Positions 41,169 through 53,700 of a stretch of 64,000 nt of DNA are shown in pieces. The stretch lies in the NCBI GenBank assembly GCA_027627225.1, contig CM051036.1, positions 41,053,926 through 41,117,925 of the forward strand, in the 5' to 3' direction. The notes under the pieces were generated by a model. It did no database searches and was not told the DNA's origin. It worked only from the letters and a program-made list of their open reading frames with translations. Both the position numbers and the translations under genes were made by a program. The first letter of the stretch is position 1, and each line of letters begins with the position of its first letter. The stretch comes from Congeria kusceri. Lineage: Eukaryota; Mollusca; Bivalvia; Myida; Dreissenidae.

Positions 41169-42246
41169 TATGGCAACAAATACCAAAATGCTATTTGAAT
41201 ATTCGAATTCAACATTCGAATAATATTCGAATATTCGTTCGTTTTTTAAATGTCCAAATCTTTGTTTATTTATCCAGGATGTATAATAGGTAAACGAATT
41301 AATGTGTCATGAAAAATCTTTCTTATCGCTGTCGACTATCAATTTAATAATTTTTTTTCCATCATCATCAATCATCATCATCATCATCCGATTCATTGAT
41401 TTCATAATAAAACAACATAGAAAACAGTTCTTAGATTTTATTTTGAATCATTTACTAAGTCATACATTTATTAATAGTAAAACAAATCTATACACATCAA
41501 ACATCGCAAAACAGACACCCAATACACAAAGTAGATTTTAGCAGCATCTTGTATTGTGAGACATTACCTCATTTCATCGTACAAAACATAAAAACATCAA
41601 ATCATTCCACAACTGTACGTATGGTTGTTTACACTAATGGCAACTAAATATAGACCAGTCTATTTGCGGACAGTCACATATCACACTGGTGCGAGCAACA
41701 CAACTCGTTATTTTCTAAACTCTATTTTTGTTCAGAAATATGATCTGGTCAACAAGCTCACTTAATAATCGATTTCTTAGCTTATTCACTTATAGTCCTG
41801 CAGACGAGAACACTGGCTCTGATGGTACAGACGATGCTAATTAAATTAATAGTAACACCTAAACCGCATAATGCACCATACATTGTTCAAACATAGGTCT
41901 CCAATTAGCGTCAGTGTGAAAACATCGGTTTCCAATTAGCTTCAGTTTAGCACCCAAATAATGTTACTACAAACTGCGCAAATATCGGTCTCTTCTTAGG
42001 GTCTGTTTATGGTACGATTGTCGCAGTTTGCTTAATCTGTTATCTCCCACTGCGCATACGGGTATCAATCGTGTTAAATAACATGTCAAATTAGGTAACT
42101 GTGAAAACATGATGATTGCGGATTATAGAGTTAAACTAGTTTATTATGGAGAATTTATTTATTTATTTTTTTGGCCATTGGAATACTCATTTAATATTCA
42201 AATATTCGGTAAAGTATTAGAATATTCGATTATTCGTTGACATCCC
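41169..42246. mobile_element. ATTCG-rich element in TENT4 3' flank
   Basis: The left end is rich in GAATATTCGAATTC-type palindromes, and the right end (AATATTCGATTATTCGTTGA-CATCCCTA) is roughly its inverse. GTGATA occurs just outside each end. This looks like a diverged hAT-type element. The ATCATC microsatellite near 41360 lies inside. Confidence 0.6.
41796..41844 (+). CDS. TENT4: Possible alternative last exon of TENT4
   Basis: Exon 11 ends TCGAGGTAACA, so a donor AG|GTAACA overlaps the stop codon (41001-41003). At 41781-41795 TTATTCACTTATAG is a usable acceptor. Joining 40999 (AG) to 41796 keeps the frame and adds SPADENTGSDGTDDAN, then TAA at 41842-41844. The result would be an acidic tail in place of the final Arg. 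It lies within the ATTCG-rich element, so it may be chance or an exonised transposon. No transcript evidence. Confidence 0.3.
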
Positions 42247-43321
42247 TAGTGATAATGTAAGAAGATAGAAATGCTGTATATTTCTTGTGATAGTTCATAT
42301 TATTTTTGATTATGTGAGATTGAAAATGCAATTTCATGCATCCATGCGCATTGTGTGCAAGGGTTTAACAAGAGCATCAGACGTAACACATTTTAGAGAA
42401 ATAAATGCAATTTACATACATACATACCTACATGCCAACTGCTGTAATTTAAGAGAGTATTCAGTTTTATGCAAAGGAAATGCACTGAGGAAAAGAAACA
42501 TGAAAAATTGGTGCCTGGTTGATAATCCTGTATTGAATTCTTATCAGAATAAGCAAATAAGAATGCCTTTATTTTTATGACTATTTAAGATTCTCAGACA
42601 ATTGTTTCTCATGTCTGTTATGTTTTATAGTCTTGTCATAATGAAACTCAATCTTTGTGATATATATTGAAGTTATTATTCTCTTACTCTATTTTAATTA
42701 TTTGATCATAACCAGGTGACAGAATTGTAAGTCTTATATGTAATGTTTTACATTTTATTAGCAATGGTTGTTATGACCTTTTGAGAGGAAAAATTGCAGT
42801 TATGAAGAGAACATGCATTTGATTCAGTATTCTGTTAAAAAAAAAGAAACAGAAATCAGTATTATTTTTATTAGATCATACATATGTTATAAATCAAGTT
42901 CAAGTAGTAAAATATTATTGAAACTTTACTGTAAATCATTTTTGCAGCTGTAAATTAAGAAAATGTATAGCAGTTGAATAATTTGGTTTTTGAATATTAT
43001 ATTGAACTTTTCACTGTAACTTACATGGTTAGTGAACTTTTTTTTTATTTTCAAAATTTGGATAAAGCTGTTTTATTTCTTGTCTTTTTTTGTCATAAAA
43101 ATGACTTCATTTTAGAGTTGCCTGTTTTACTGCGAAGTAATATTTTACAATTTGACTAGCACACAGTGATGTGTGTTTTGTTGATGTGTACGTTCCTATA
43201 TCTTATTAAAAAATGCTATTGGATTATGTTGATGCTACTGGATTATGTTGATGTAATTGTATTGCATAAAATATGTGAAATGTTTCGTTGTTTCATGCTC
43301 AAATATTTAAAATGTGCTTCT
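42247..43321. other. TENT4 3' flank, no feature seen
   Basis: AT-rich sequence, possibly 3' UTR. No exon or recognised element. Confidence 0.4.
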
Positions 43322-44042
43322 TAGCTCACCTGAGCACGAAGTGCTCGGTGAGCTATTGGTATGGGGGACCTCTCCTGCGTCCTTTGTCTGTCGTCAGTGT
43401 GCCGTCAACTATTGGGTTCATATTCATGCTGGAGACTTCACTTTTTATCCAATCTTAACCAAACTTGCACAGTTTGTGCATAACCATAAAATCTCGGAAG
43501 GGATTGTTAATGGGACAGATCACATCAGTCACATTAGAGTTATTGCCCCTTTTCAAGCAAAAAAGTGCAAAAATGCCTTTTTCCAACATATAGAATTTAT
43601 TTTCCATCGAATCTTAACCAAAATTTTCACAGGTTGCGTATGACTATCAGATCTCAGCAGATGCCAAAAATGGGCCAGATTGTGTTTCAAACACCAGAGT
43701 TATTGCCCTTTGTTTATTAAAAAAATATACAAAAATGGACATTATTCAGGATAGTGACTTCATTTTTCATCCAATCTTCACCAATCTTGCAGCACAGTTT
43801 GTCTATTACCATGATATTACAGTTGAAGTCGAATATAAGCAAGATCGGACCAGAAACCCCGAGTTATTGCCCTTTGTTTTATGAAAAAAAGATGCAACAA
43901 TGGACATTATTCAGGATAGAGACTTCATTTTTAATCCAATCTTCACCAATCTTGCACAGTTTGTCTATGACCATAAGATTAAAAGTGAAGTCGAATACAG
44001 GCAAAATCAGGCCAGAAACACCAGATTTATTTCCCTTTATTT

Positions 44043-44304
44043 GTGGCCCGTCGTGAGAAAACCGGTCTTAATGCATGTGCGTAAAGTGTCATCCCGGATT
44101 AGCCTGTGCAGTCCGCAAGGCTAATCCAGGACGGCACTTTCCATTTTTTATGTTTTTTTTCTGTTTCAAGAAAGTCTCTTCTAAACTTGAATCAACTGTA
44201 GGTGGAAAGTGCCGTCCTGGATAAGCCTGTGCGGACTGCACAGGCTAATCTGCGACGACACTTTACGCACATGCATTATGTCCGGTTTTCTCATGACGCG
44301 CCAC
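44043..44304. mobile_element. Long-arm MITE, copy 3
   Basis: Arms TGGCCCGTCGTGAGAAAACC and GGTTTTCTCATGACGCGCCA enclose the family's two CACAGGCTAATC-type stem-loops and the central block. ATTTG/TTTGT flanks suggest a short duplication. Inserted in an F1 monomer. Confidence 0.86.
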
Positions 44305-44360
44305 ATTTGTAAAAAAAAATATACAAAAATGGACATTATTCAGGATAGAGACTTCATTTT

Positions 44361-45243
44361 TAGCTCGACTATTCGAAGAATAGGTGAGCTTTCCTACTAC
44401 CCCCGGCGTCGGCGTCCGCTTCTGAATTTGGTTCAAGTTTTTATTCAAAAGTCTTGTAACTTCAAAACTACATAAGTTATTCTCTTCAAACTTGGAATAT
44501 ACCTTTGTCATCAAGTCCAGAGTCAGGGGCAATATTCCCTATAACTCTGTTTTGTATTTTGACAGAGTTATGCCCCTTTTTCATTTAGATTTTCTGGTTA
44601 AAGTTTATATTCCAAAGTTTAGTAACTTCAAAAGTACATAAGTTATTCACTTGAAACTTGTAACTTACCTTTGTAATTAACTCCAGTATCAAGGGCAACA
44701 TTCTGTATAACTCTGTTTAGTATTTTGACAGAGTTATGCCCCTTTTTCACATAGATTTTCTGGTTAAAGCTTATATTCAAAAGTTTTGTAACTTCAAAGC
44801 TACGTAAGTTATTCACTTGAAACTTGGAACTAACCTTTGTCAACAACTCTAGTATCAGGGGCAACATTACCCAGAACTATGTTTTGTATTTTGACAGAGT
44901 TATGCCCCTTTTTCACATAGATTTTCTGGTTAAAGTTTATATTCAAAAGTTTTATAACTTCAAAACTACAAAAGTTATTCACTTGAAACTTGGAATTAAC
45001 CTTTGTCATCAACTCTAGTATCAGGGGCAACATTATCCATAACTGTTTTGTATTTTGACAGAGTTAGCCCACTTTTTACATAGACTTTGTGGTTAACGTT
45101 TTTCTTCCCAAAATTTATAAACTATACAAGGCTTCACTTAAAAATATTGTATTTTTACAAATTTATGCCCCTTTCACTGTCCAAAATATGTACCAACTGA
45201 AATACTTCGAATAGTCGAGCGCACTGTCCTATGACAGCTCTTG
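44361..45243 (+). mobile_element. HINE-like element F2, type copy
   Basis: The head TTAGCTCGACTATTCGAAGA + ATAGGTGAGCTTTCCTACTA is followed by four monomers of about 166 bases (AACTTGGAACTAACCTTTGT, GACAGAGTTATGCCCCTTTT). The tail CTTCGAATAGTCGAGCGCAC…GACAGCTCTTG ends at 45243. GCTCGACTATTCGAAG and its exact complement form a 16-base sub-terminal inverted repeat. It sits between CTTCATTTT and TTTATCCAATCTTCACC, which are adjacent in uninterrupted F1 monomers. Confidence 0.87.
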
Positions 45244-45778
45244 TTTATCCAATCTTCACCAATCATGCACAGTTTGTCTATGAACGTAAGTCTACAGGTG
45301 AAGTCGAATATAAGAATGATCAGGCCAGAAACACCGGAGTTATTGCCTTGTATTTGGAAAAAAAACATCAAGTTATCAATGATTGGCTTGCACACACGAT
45401 TTTTGATTCAATGTTGACCAAACTAACACAGTTTGCTTATGACAATAAAAAATTGATTGATAAAATTTGATTTCCAACAGTTGCAAACCTTGCATGCAGT
45501 TATGTGTACATGCACAATTGATGTCTTCAGAGCCTGCATTATTTATTTCATGCTAAGAAGTGAAATATAGAAAAAATATCAGTGAGATATATCCCTATAT
45601 CACTCATAGTGACTGACTACTTTTTTGGATCCCGATTTGATACAGTAAATGAAACGGACCATAATCGATGCCGGTCTCAAAACTGTGAAATGACGTCATT
45701 ATTTTGACACTATGATTCCCGCGATATTTGCAACAAAAATGTAAAACAAAAGTTAATAAAGCATAAAATAAAAAGAAA

Positions 45779-45926
45779 ATGTGTTTGTATACGGTGTGAT
45801 GACGCGTGATATCATCACCGGAAAGGGAGACAATTGACATATTTTCACTCGGGCAAGCGCTCGTGACATTAATTGTCTCCCTTTCGGGTGATGATATCAT
45901 GCGTTATCACACCGAAAAGAAACACA
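45779..45926. repeat. Long hairpin, arms about 56 bp
   Basis: The left arm TGTGTTTGTATACGGTGTGA…GGAAAGGGAGACAATT pairs with AATTGTCTCCCTTTCGGGTG…CACCGAAAAGAAACACA. The loop contains a second palindrome-like segment TTTTCACTCGGGCAAGCGCTCGTGA. Probably a foldback MITE. Confidence 0.84.
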
Positions 45927-46331
45927 TATCCTCTATTTATCATCATTGGACAGAAATTATTAAAGAAAAAGCAAAACTTGACCTTATAGCACAGCCATCG
46001 CAATTATCGCATTGCAACTAGTTCTCTAAAACTGTCTGCAAAAATGACATCAAAATCTATTGTTTCTGCATCTTCCAGAATTGTCACCGCCTTAATGAAA
46101 AAGGGTCAGGTAAGAATATCAAGAAAAATGATTTGAGAACTATTAGCAAAAGCACCGCACATCCACTACCCAACTCGCACTTTAGTTAGCCAATTGCTCT
46201 AACCGATCAAATTGGTCCTATCCCCCTTTGCGTATTGTTCATATACCTTAATTTTCAAACCTGTCACAACCGTATGGTCTTCATCAGTACCAGATATCAG
46301 GTGAGGGCTTTGGGCAATCATGGCCCTCTTG

Positions 46332-47073
46332 TTTATTTTGTCTTTGTTTGGCCAATGTAAACTTGTTGATTTCACATCTTACACCATGTTGATCATAATA
46401 TACATATAGTGTGATAAAATGGGCATTTTTTTTAAGTTTGCCTGTTGAACTTTGCTTTTAAAACTGATAGAAATAATTTAAAATTAATACTTGTTACACA
46501 AAAACAACTTTTACAATAATTTAAAATTAATACTTGGTACACCAAAACAACTTTTACAAAATCAATTTAAGCTTAAACTTGTCCCGCTCATTGGTGAATG
46601 TCAGATTTCAGAAATGATATTAACAACTGCATATGTACCTAACGATTTTATATTTATTTGGCAAATATTGTAACCAAAAAGGTATTTTGGACGTCAACAT
46701 TTAATAGGGGTTTACTTCGGAGTGACTTTCTGTGGTTACATCTTTTAAGATTAAATTCAGGGTTAGATGATCTTTTTGACTTTGTTAACTCCTTATAGGT
46801 TGTTTTTTTCATTCAAGAAGAGTGCTTTAACGGATTTAATAAAATAATTTTGTATATATTATGTACATTGTGATTTTTTGTATTTATTGTCATTTTGTCT
46901 CATGGTGCATACGTTTTATGTTAAATATTGTAGTATGTTCATTTCTTCATATTCGTTCAATAGCCTTGAATTTCCAGTCATAAACATTTTCATGCAAAAG
47001 ATTTTTTACAATATTCCATAAAAAGCTATAAAATCAGAAAATACAAAAATAGGTTAATAAGTGAGGTTTAAAT
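46332..47073. other. Intergenic, no feature seen
   Basis: AT-rich sequence with one short duplication (ACAATAATTTAAAATTAATACTTG, about 46475-46540). No exon recognised. Confidence 0.4.
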
Positions 47074-47288
47074 GAGGCGCATCGTGGGAAAACCGGTCTT
47101 AATGCATGTGCGTAAAGTGTCGTCCCGGATTAGAAGGTATTTTCTGTTTCAAGGAAGTCTCTTCTAAACATAAATCCACTGTAGGCGGAAAGTGCCGTCC
47201 TGGATTAGCCTGTGCGGACTGCACAGGCTAATCCGGGACGACACTTTACGTACATGCATTAAGTCCGGTTTTCCCACGACGCGCCACA
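47074..47288. mobile_element. Long-arm MITE, copy 4
   Basis: Arms GAGGCGCATCGTGGGAAAAC and GTTTTCCCACGACGCGCCAC are well preserved. The left stem-loop is deleted after GTCCCGGATTAG, while the right TTAGCCTGTGCGGACTGCAC loop is intact. It is about 215 bases. Confidence 0.87.
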
Positions 47289-48629
47289 AATCATGTTTTC
47301 ATCGTCTCCTGGATCAGTTGTACAGAATGACTTGCTGGTGTGCCTGTAGTATGTATGATGATTTGAATAAACTACTCCTGCCTTAGGTGGTTTTGTTTTA
47401 TGATATTTTATGGACAACATAATTTATAGGTATGTGATTTTTATTGTATTTTATATGGTGTGTCTGTAAATGTTTATAATTTGATCATGGTAAGTGTGTT
47501 CATGCTCTTATGAACAATTTTACTTGCAGAAAAAAATACCAGTATGCTTATTTGTTATTTCAGTAAAAAAACATTTTTGAAAGTAAATCAAAAATAGCAG
47601 AAGAGCAAAACTGTGTATTTTTATCTGGTTATGTAAGTATGTGTTATTCTCTGTATTACAGTAAAATGAGATAAAGATTGAATTTAATTGACATGGATGT
47701 TTTAAAAATGCCATTGATTGACTTGTATTAGATAAATTTGCAGTGACAAAAATGTTGAATGCCTTAAGGCATCTTGGAGCCCTTTCATGTGGCATAACAT
47801 GTTTTCAATTCAGCACTTTTGTGCCATATAAACATATGAGTGACTGATGAAGTAGGTGCTTTATTGCTATTTTTGCAATAATTGTGTTTATCATCACAGA
47901 ATCATGGACATCATGTACACATTCTACCATTTTATGCGCCTAGTCTTGTTTATTGGGTACCTTCTCATAGAAGGGATTTTCTGTCACATTTTATGCTTTT
48001 CCCAATGTTTTGTTTATTATTCAAATACATATTTTTTTCAAGACTTTTTGTTAAATAATTTTGTTAATACTTACTTTAGAGCATTAAAGATTAAAGAAAA
48101 AAACCCATAAACTACTGAATGTAAATAATGATAAATTAATATTTTGTGATCGTGCCTGTAATCTAAAGAATTAGATAAAATCAGGTTTATCTGCTACATG
48201 CCAAAGATTCTGCATGTGTTTCATTTTCCAGATAATATCAACAACTATAGCAAAAGTAGCATTCCTTGTAAATGCATATATATATTTTTGTTTTTCATAC
48301 ATTAGCAAGATATAATTGTGGTTCAAAATGGTTTATTGTGTTCCACTCAGGTTACACTCTTTTTATACAATCATTTTTCTTGCCCTCTAAATCTCAGTTA
48401 AATTACATGTACAATGCACTTGCATTATCGACAATGTATTATATTATTAAAGTAAAAGTCAATGGAACTTGTATTGGCCTTTGTTGGTAAAGTAGATGAT
48501 GCATTTTTCACAAGTCTTTCTATGTATAATCTTCTCAAATGTCTGGTGCCAAAAAGGTGGGTTATACAACTTTTTATGGGTATTTTGTATTTCCCAGAAT
48601 CTGCTGAGTGCTGAGCTCTTACTTAAGAG
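47289..48629. other. Intergenic, no feature seen
   Basis: AT-rich sequence. Open frames near 47520-48110 lack domains and coding character. Confidence 0.4.
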
Positions 48630-48978
48630 GTGCTTACACTCTTCCACAGGTATGATGGATTTTTGAGGTGATACTATCAAAAGATGCGTTAAGTCATTTG
48701 ATCGTTGCCAAAATATTTCAAGATTTCTTTGAAACGTCTAAAAAGATGTGCTTACACTTTCTTTTCCTCAGGTATGATGGTTTTTTGAGGTGATACTATC
48801 TCTAGATGCGTTAAGTCATTTGATCGTTGCCAAAATATTTCAAGATTTCTTTGAAACGTCTAAAAAGATGTGCTTACACTTTCTTTTCCTCAGGTATGAT
48901 GGTTTTTTGAGGTGATACTATCTCTAGATGCGTTAAGTCATTTGATCGTTGCCAAAATATTTCAAGATTTCTTTGAAG
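48630..48978. repeat. 121-bp tandem repeat, about 2.9 units
   Basis: Units starting TGCTTACAC…CAGGTATGATGG repeat with a 121-base period. The second and third are almost identical; the first differs at several bases (CTTCCACAGG, ATCAAAAGATG). Confidence 0.9.
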
Positions 48979-49604
48979 CATTTAAAACTCATACTCTAGT
49001 ATTTTAATTGTTATATGACCTCCAAATTCAGGGCCAGATAGGTTAATAATGAGGTTCTCCATTATGTCAGTAATTTATGTATTATTTATAACAATAATCA
49101 TTCTGTAAGGTGAACTCGTTTTAATTTGTAACTGTGCAACAGTAACTTATCCAATGTCATTTAACAATATTCATGTTATGTTTTTGTCTATTTCTTCTAA
49201 AACCTATTGTTTCAGACTGGCATGTCTAGGTTAGAAACCAGTAAATCCAATTCCCATAGGGTCCCATTATAAAACGGCAAACTTTCCAAGCATTTTTCTA
49301 GCATTTCCTTTATTTCAGATTTTGCAAGCCTGGTATCAATTTAAAGATCAATCTGTCCTCTTCCAAAATTTGCAATAGAAAAGATATGTCATGTTACTTC
49401 TAAGAAAATGCATCTCACTTGAATGCAGGCACCGCTAGAAAACAGGGTTTCGGCAGTCATATTTCGACAAAAGCCCCATACCACAGTAAACACACCCCAA
49501 AAGTTCACCTTTCAAGTTAGCCTCAAATGAAATGCACCAAAATGTTGCAGACACGCATAGGATGATAGAAATAACCACAAAAGGCATGTCTGAGATACCT
49601 AACT

Positions 49605-50178
49605 GGCTTTTATGCCCGAAGAGAAGAGGAACTCTTTAGTAATAGGCACTACTTTTGAATGGACCACGAAGGGATACACAATGATTTACTGGTATCTAAC
49701 CTTAAAGAAAACTCAGCATTTTGCTATCATGAAAAAAACTCGTCTGCATAATTATTAACCTACTTGTACCACATGCAAAATTTCAGGTCGATCCGCTAAG
49801 TAGAAATGCCCCCGAAACGCATTTGAGAATGACACATGATAAGCCATCTGGCTTGCGGTTCAGTACTTGGATTGTATGGGGAGCGTGAACTAAAATTCGC
49901 ACCTAAATCACATAAACCAGTCAAAATACCAGTTCATTTAGACTTATTTTAATGCAATGGACAGTACTAAGGTATAAAACGTGTAATATTCGCGTATAAC
50001 ATGATTCGATGTGCTGTGAGCTGCATAAGGCGAGTTTCCATACTTTTTTTCTTTTTTTTTTTACCCAAAAAAACCTAAATGGCTTTTATGCCCGAAGAGA
50101 AGAGGAACTCTTTAGTAATAGGCACTACTTTTGAATGGACCACGGAGGGATACACAATGATTTACTGGTATCTAACCT
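49605..50178. repeat. 98-bp direct repeats about 476 bp apart
   Basis: 49605-49702 and 50081-50178 (GGCTTTTATGCCCGAAGAGA … TTACTGGTATCTAACC) appear to differ at a single base (CACGAAGG/CACGGAGG). The sequence between and before them belongs to no family I recognise. Confidence 0.9.
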
Positions 50179-50739
50179 CTACATGTATTTATTTCAGTCA
50201 TATTTTCAGTTACCTAATGTTTTCAATACATTTACTATGACACAAATAATTGTTAGTATGTTTGTTTTCTTTTTCAACTAAATTAATGTTTGTTGTACTA
50301 TCTATATAATTTTTAAAACTCAAATAAAAGTGACATTCTTAGTGTTAAAAGTTTAGAAACATGTGCTGTGTTAAACATGTCAATTTTTTTTTCTTAATTT
50401 TGAAATAAACATCATAATCGTTGCATGCATTTTCTTATATTACGGTGTATTGTTGTCATGTAAATGTTCAATAATTTAGGGTATTTTAATATACGTCCTG
50501 ATGTTTTACTTATTGTATTGTATGTATTACATGCCAATTGTTGAATCAAATGTTAAACAATAAACTGTAATGTAATTTATAAATAAAAACTAAAATTTGT
50601 GAAAAAGCATTGGCAATAAAAAATATAAAAATGATATGTTTTGCTTTTATTTTGCGTTTCCATGAACTATGGACAATATTTTAACCCTTTGAAGATTTGG
50701 ACTTTTTATCGACATGAGATTGTTGACACCAGCAATGGG

Positions 50740-53700
50740 TTCTGACAACTCATTCTTCACCATTGTTCCCTTATAAGAGCAATTTGTTCTCACTGACAAC
50801 TTACCACATGTACTCATATTTGCAATTATTCCTTTACATCTGCAATGTGTTCTGACAACTTATTCTTTGTCATTGTCCCCTAACACCCTTACACCAGCAA
50901 TGTGTTCTGACAACTTATTCTTTGCCAATGTTTCCTGACAACTTTGTCATTGTCCCCTTACTACCTTACACCAGCAATGTGTTCTGACAACTTATTCTTT
51001 AAGTCATTGTCTCCTTACACCAGCAATGTGTTCTGACAACTTATTCTTTAAGTCATTGTCTCCTTACACCAGCAATGTGTTCTGACAACTTAGTCTTTGT
51101 CATTGTCCCCTAACACCCTTACACCAGCAATGTGTTCTGACAACTTATTCTTTTGTCATTGTCCCCTAACACCCTTACACCAGCAATGTGTTCTGACAAC
51201 TTAGTCTTTGTCATTGTCCCCTAACACCCTTACACCAGCAATGTGTTCTGACAACTTATTCTTTGCCAATGTTTCCTGACAACGTTGTCATTGTCCCCTT
51301 ACAACCTTACACCAGCAATGTGTTCTGACACCTTAATCTTTAAGTCATTGCCCCCTTACACCAGCAATGTGTTCTGACTACTTATTCTTTGTCATTGTCC
51401 CCGTACACCAGCAATGTTTCCTGACAACTTATTCTTTGTCATTGTCCCCTTACACCAGCAATGTGTTCTGACAACTTATTCTTTAAGTCATTGTCCCCTT
51501 ACACCAGCAATGTGTTCAATGTCACTGTTACCGAACACCAGCAATGCGTCCTTTTTTAGCTCACCTGAGCACAACGTGCTCATGGTGAGCTTTTGTGGTC
51601 ACCTTTCGTCCATCGTGCGTCAACATTTTCATTCAAACAACTTTTCCTCCTAAACCGCTGGGCTGATTTTTACTAAACTTCACAGAAATGATCCTTGGGT
51701 GACCCTCTTTCAAAATTGTTCACATCGTTTTGGTCCTTTACATATGTAAGTCACCAGAGCTAAAAATAGATTTAAAAAGTGAAAACTTCTCTGAAACTGC
51801 ATGGCTGAGAGCTTTCATATTTGGTATGTGGCAACTTCTAGTGGTCCTCTACTAAGATTGTTCAAATGATACCCCTGGGGTCAAAACTGACCACACCCCA
51901 GGGGTCATATTGTTTAGATAGACTTATATAGCAAAATGACTTTTAAAATCTTTTCCTCTGAAACTGCAAGGCCCAGAGCTTTCATATTTGGTATGTAACA
52001 TTGCACAATGGTCCTCAACAAAGATTGTTCAAATGATGCCCCTGGGGTAAAAAGTGGCTACACCCCGGGGGTCACATCGTTTATACAGACTTATATAGCT
52101 AAATGACTTTAAAAATCTTATCTGAAACTGCAAGGCCCAGAGATTTGGTATTTGGTTGGTAACATTGTATAGGGGTCCTCTACAAAGATCATTCAAATGA
52201 TGTCCATGGGATCAAAACTAGCCACACCCTGGGGGTCACATTGTTTATAAAGACTTAAATAGCAAAATTACTTCAAAAATTTTCTCCTCTGAAACCGCAT
52301 GGCCCAGTGGTATCATATATATGGTATCTGATAGTGGTCATCTACAAAGATTGTTCAAATGATGCCCCTGGGGTCAAAACTGGCCACGACCCCGGGGGTC
52401 ACATTGTTAATATAGACTCTAATAGCAAAATGACTTTAAAAACCTTCTTCTCTGAAACCACCTGGCCCAGAGATTTCATATTTGGTTTGTAACATTGCAT
52501 AGTGGTCATCTAGAAAGATTGTTCAAATGATGCCCTGGGGTCAAAATAGGCCACGCCCTGGGGGTCACATGGTTTATATAGACTTAAAAGGCTAAATGAC
52601 TTTGAAAATCTTCTCCTCTGAAACCCACAAGGCCCAGAGGTTTGGTATTTGGTTGGTAACATTGTATAGGGGTCCTCTACAAAGATTGTTCAAATGATGC
52701 CCCTGGGGTCCAAGCTGGCCACGCCCCAGAGGTCACACTGTTTATATACACGTAAATAGCACAATTACTTAAATAAATTTCTCCTCTGAAACCACAAGAC
52801 TCAGTGTTTTCATATTTACTATGTGGCATCCTCTAGTGGTCCTCTGCAAAATATTGTTTAAATGATCCCCCTGGGGTCAAAACTGGCAACGCCCCTGGGT
52901 TCACATTGTTTACATAGACTTAAATAGCAAAATAACTTTAAAAATCGTCTCCTCTGAAACCACAAGGCCAAGAGGTTTCATATTTGGTATGTAATGTTGC
53001 ACAGTGGTCCTCTACAAAGATTGTTCAAATGATGCCCCTGTGGTCAAAGGTGGCCACGCCCCGGGGGTCACATTGTTTATATAGACTTAAATAGCAAAAT
53101 TACTTCAAAAATCTCCTCTGAAACCGAAAGGCCTAGTGGATTCATATTTGGTATGTAACATCCTGTAGTGGTCCTCTACAAATATTGTTCAAATGATGCC
53201 CCTGGGGTCAAAACTGGCCACGCCCCGGGGGTCACATGGATAGACTTGAATAGCAAAATCGACTTTAAAAATTGTGTCCTCTGAAACCGCAAGGCCCAGA
53301 GGTTCCATATTTGGTATGTTACATTGTATAGTGGTCCTCTACAAAGATTGTTCAAATGATGTTCCTGCGGTCAAAACTGGCCAAGCCCCAGGGGTCACAT
53401 GGTTTATATAGACTTAAATAGCAAAATTACTTCAAAAATCTTCTCTGAAACCGCAACGCCTAATGGTTTCATATTTGGTTTGTGGCTTCCTCTAGTGGTC
53501 CTCTACAAAGATTGTTCAAACAATGCCCCTGGGTAAAAAACTGGCCACGCCCTGGGGGTCACGTTGTTTATATAGACTTATATAGCAAAATGAGTTTACA
53601 AATCTTCTCTTATGAAACAGTGTTCTTTGTCATTGTTACCTTACATCATAAATGTGGCTTTGTCATTGTTACCTGACATTAGCAATGTGTTATTTGACAT

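Larger units (their letters stand above)
43322..46331 (+). mobile_element. HINE-like element F1, full copy with two inserts
   Basis: The head TAGCTCACCTGAGCACGAAG + TGCTCGGTGAGCTATTGGTA is at 43322. Monomers of about 158-165 bases follow (CCAATCTT.ACCAA.CTTGCA.CAGTTTGT; AGAGTTATTGCCCCTTT; GGACATTATTCAGGATAGAG). The tail CAATCATGGCCCTCTTG ends at 46331. A MITE (44043-44304) and an F2 element (44361-45243) interrupt it. A long hairpin at 45779-45926 is a third insert near the tail. Confidence 0.83.

Noticed and set aside
49605..50178. Small LTR retrotransposon
   Set aside because: The direct repeats lack TG…CA ends, a primer-binding site, and gag/pol frames between them.
51557..53615. Coding array in the GGGGTCAAAA repeats
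   Set aside because: All frames contain stops in each unit; units behave as non-coding monomers.
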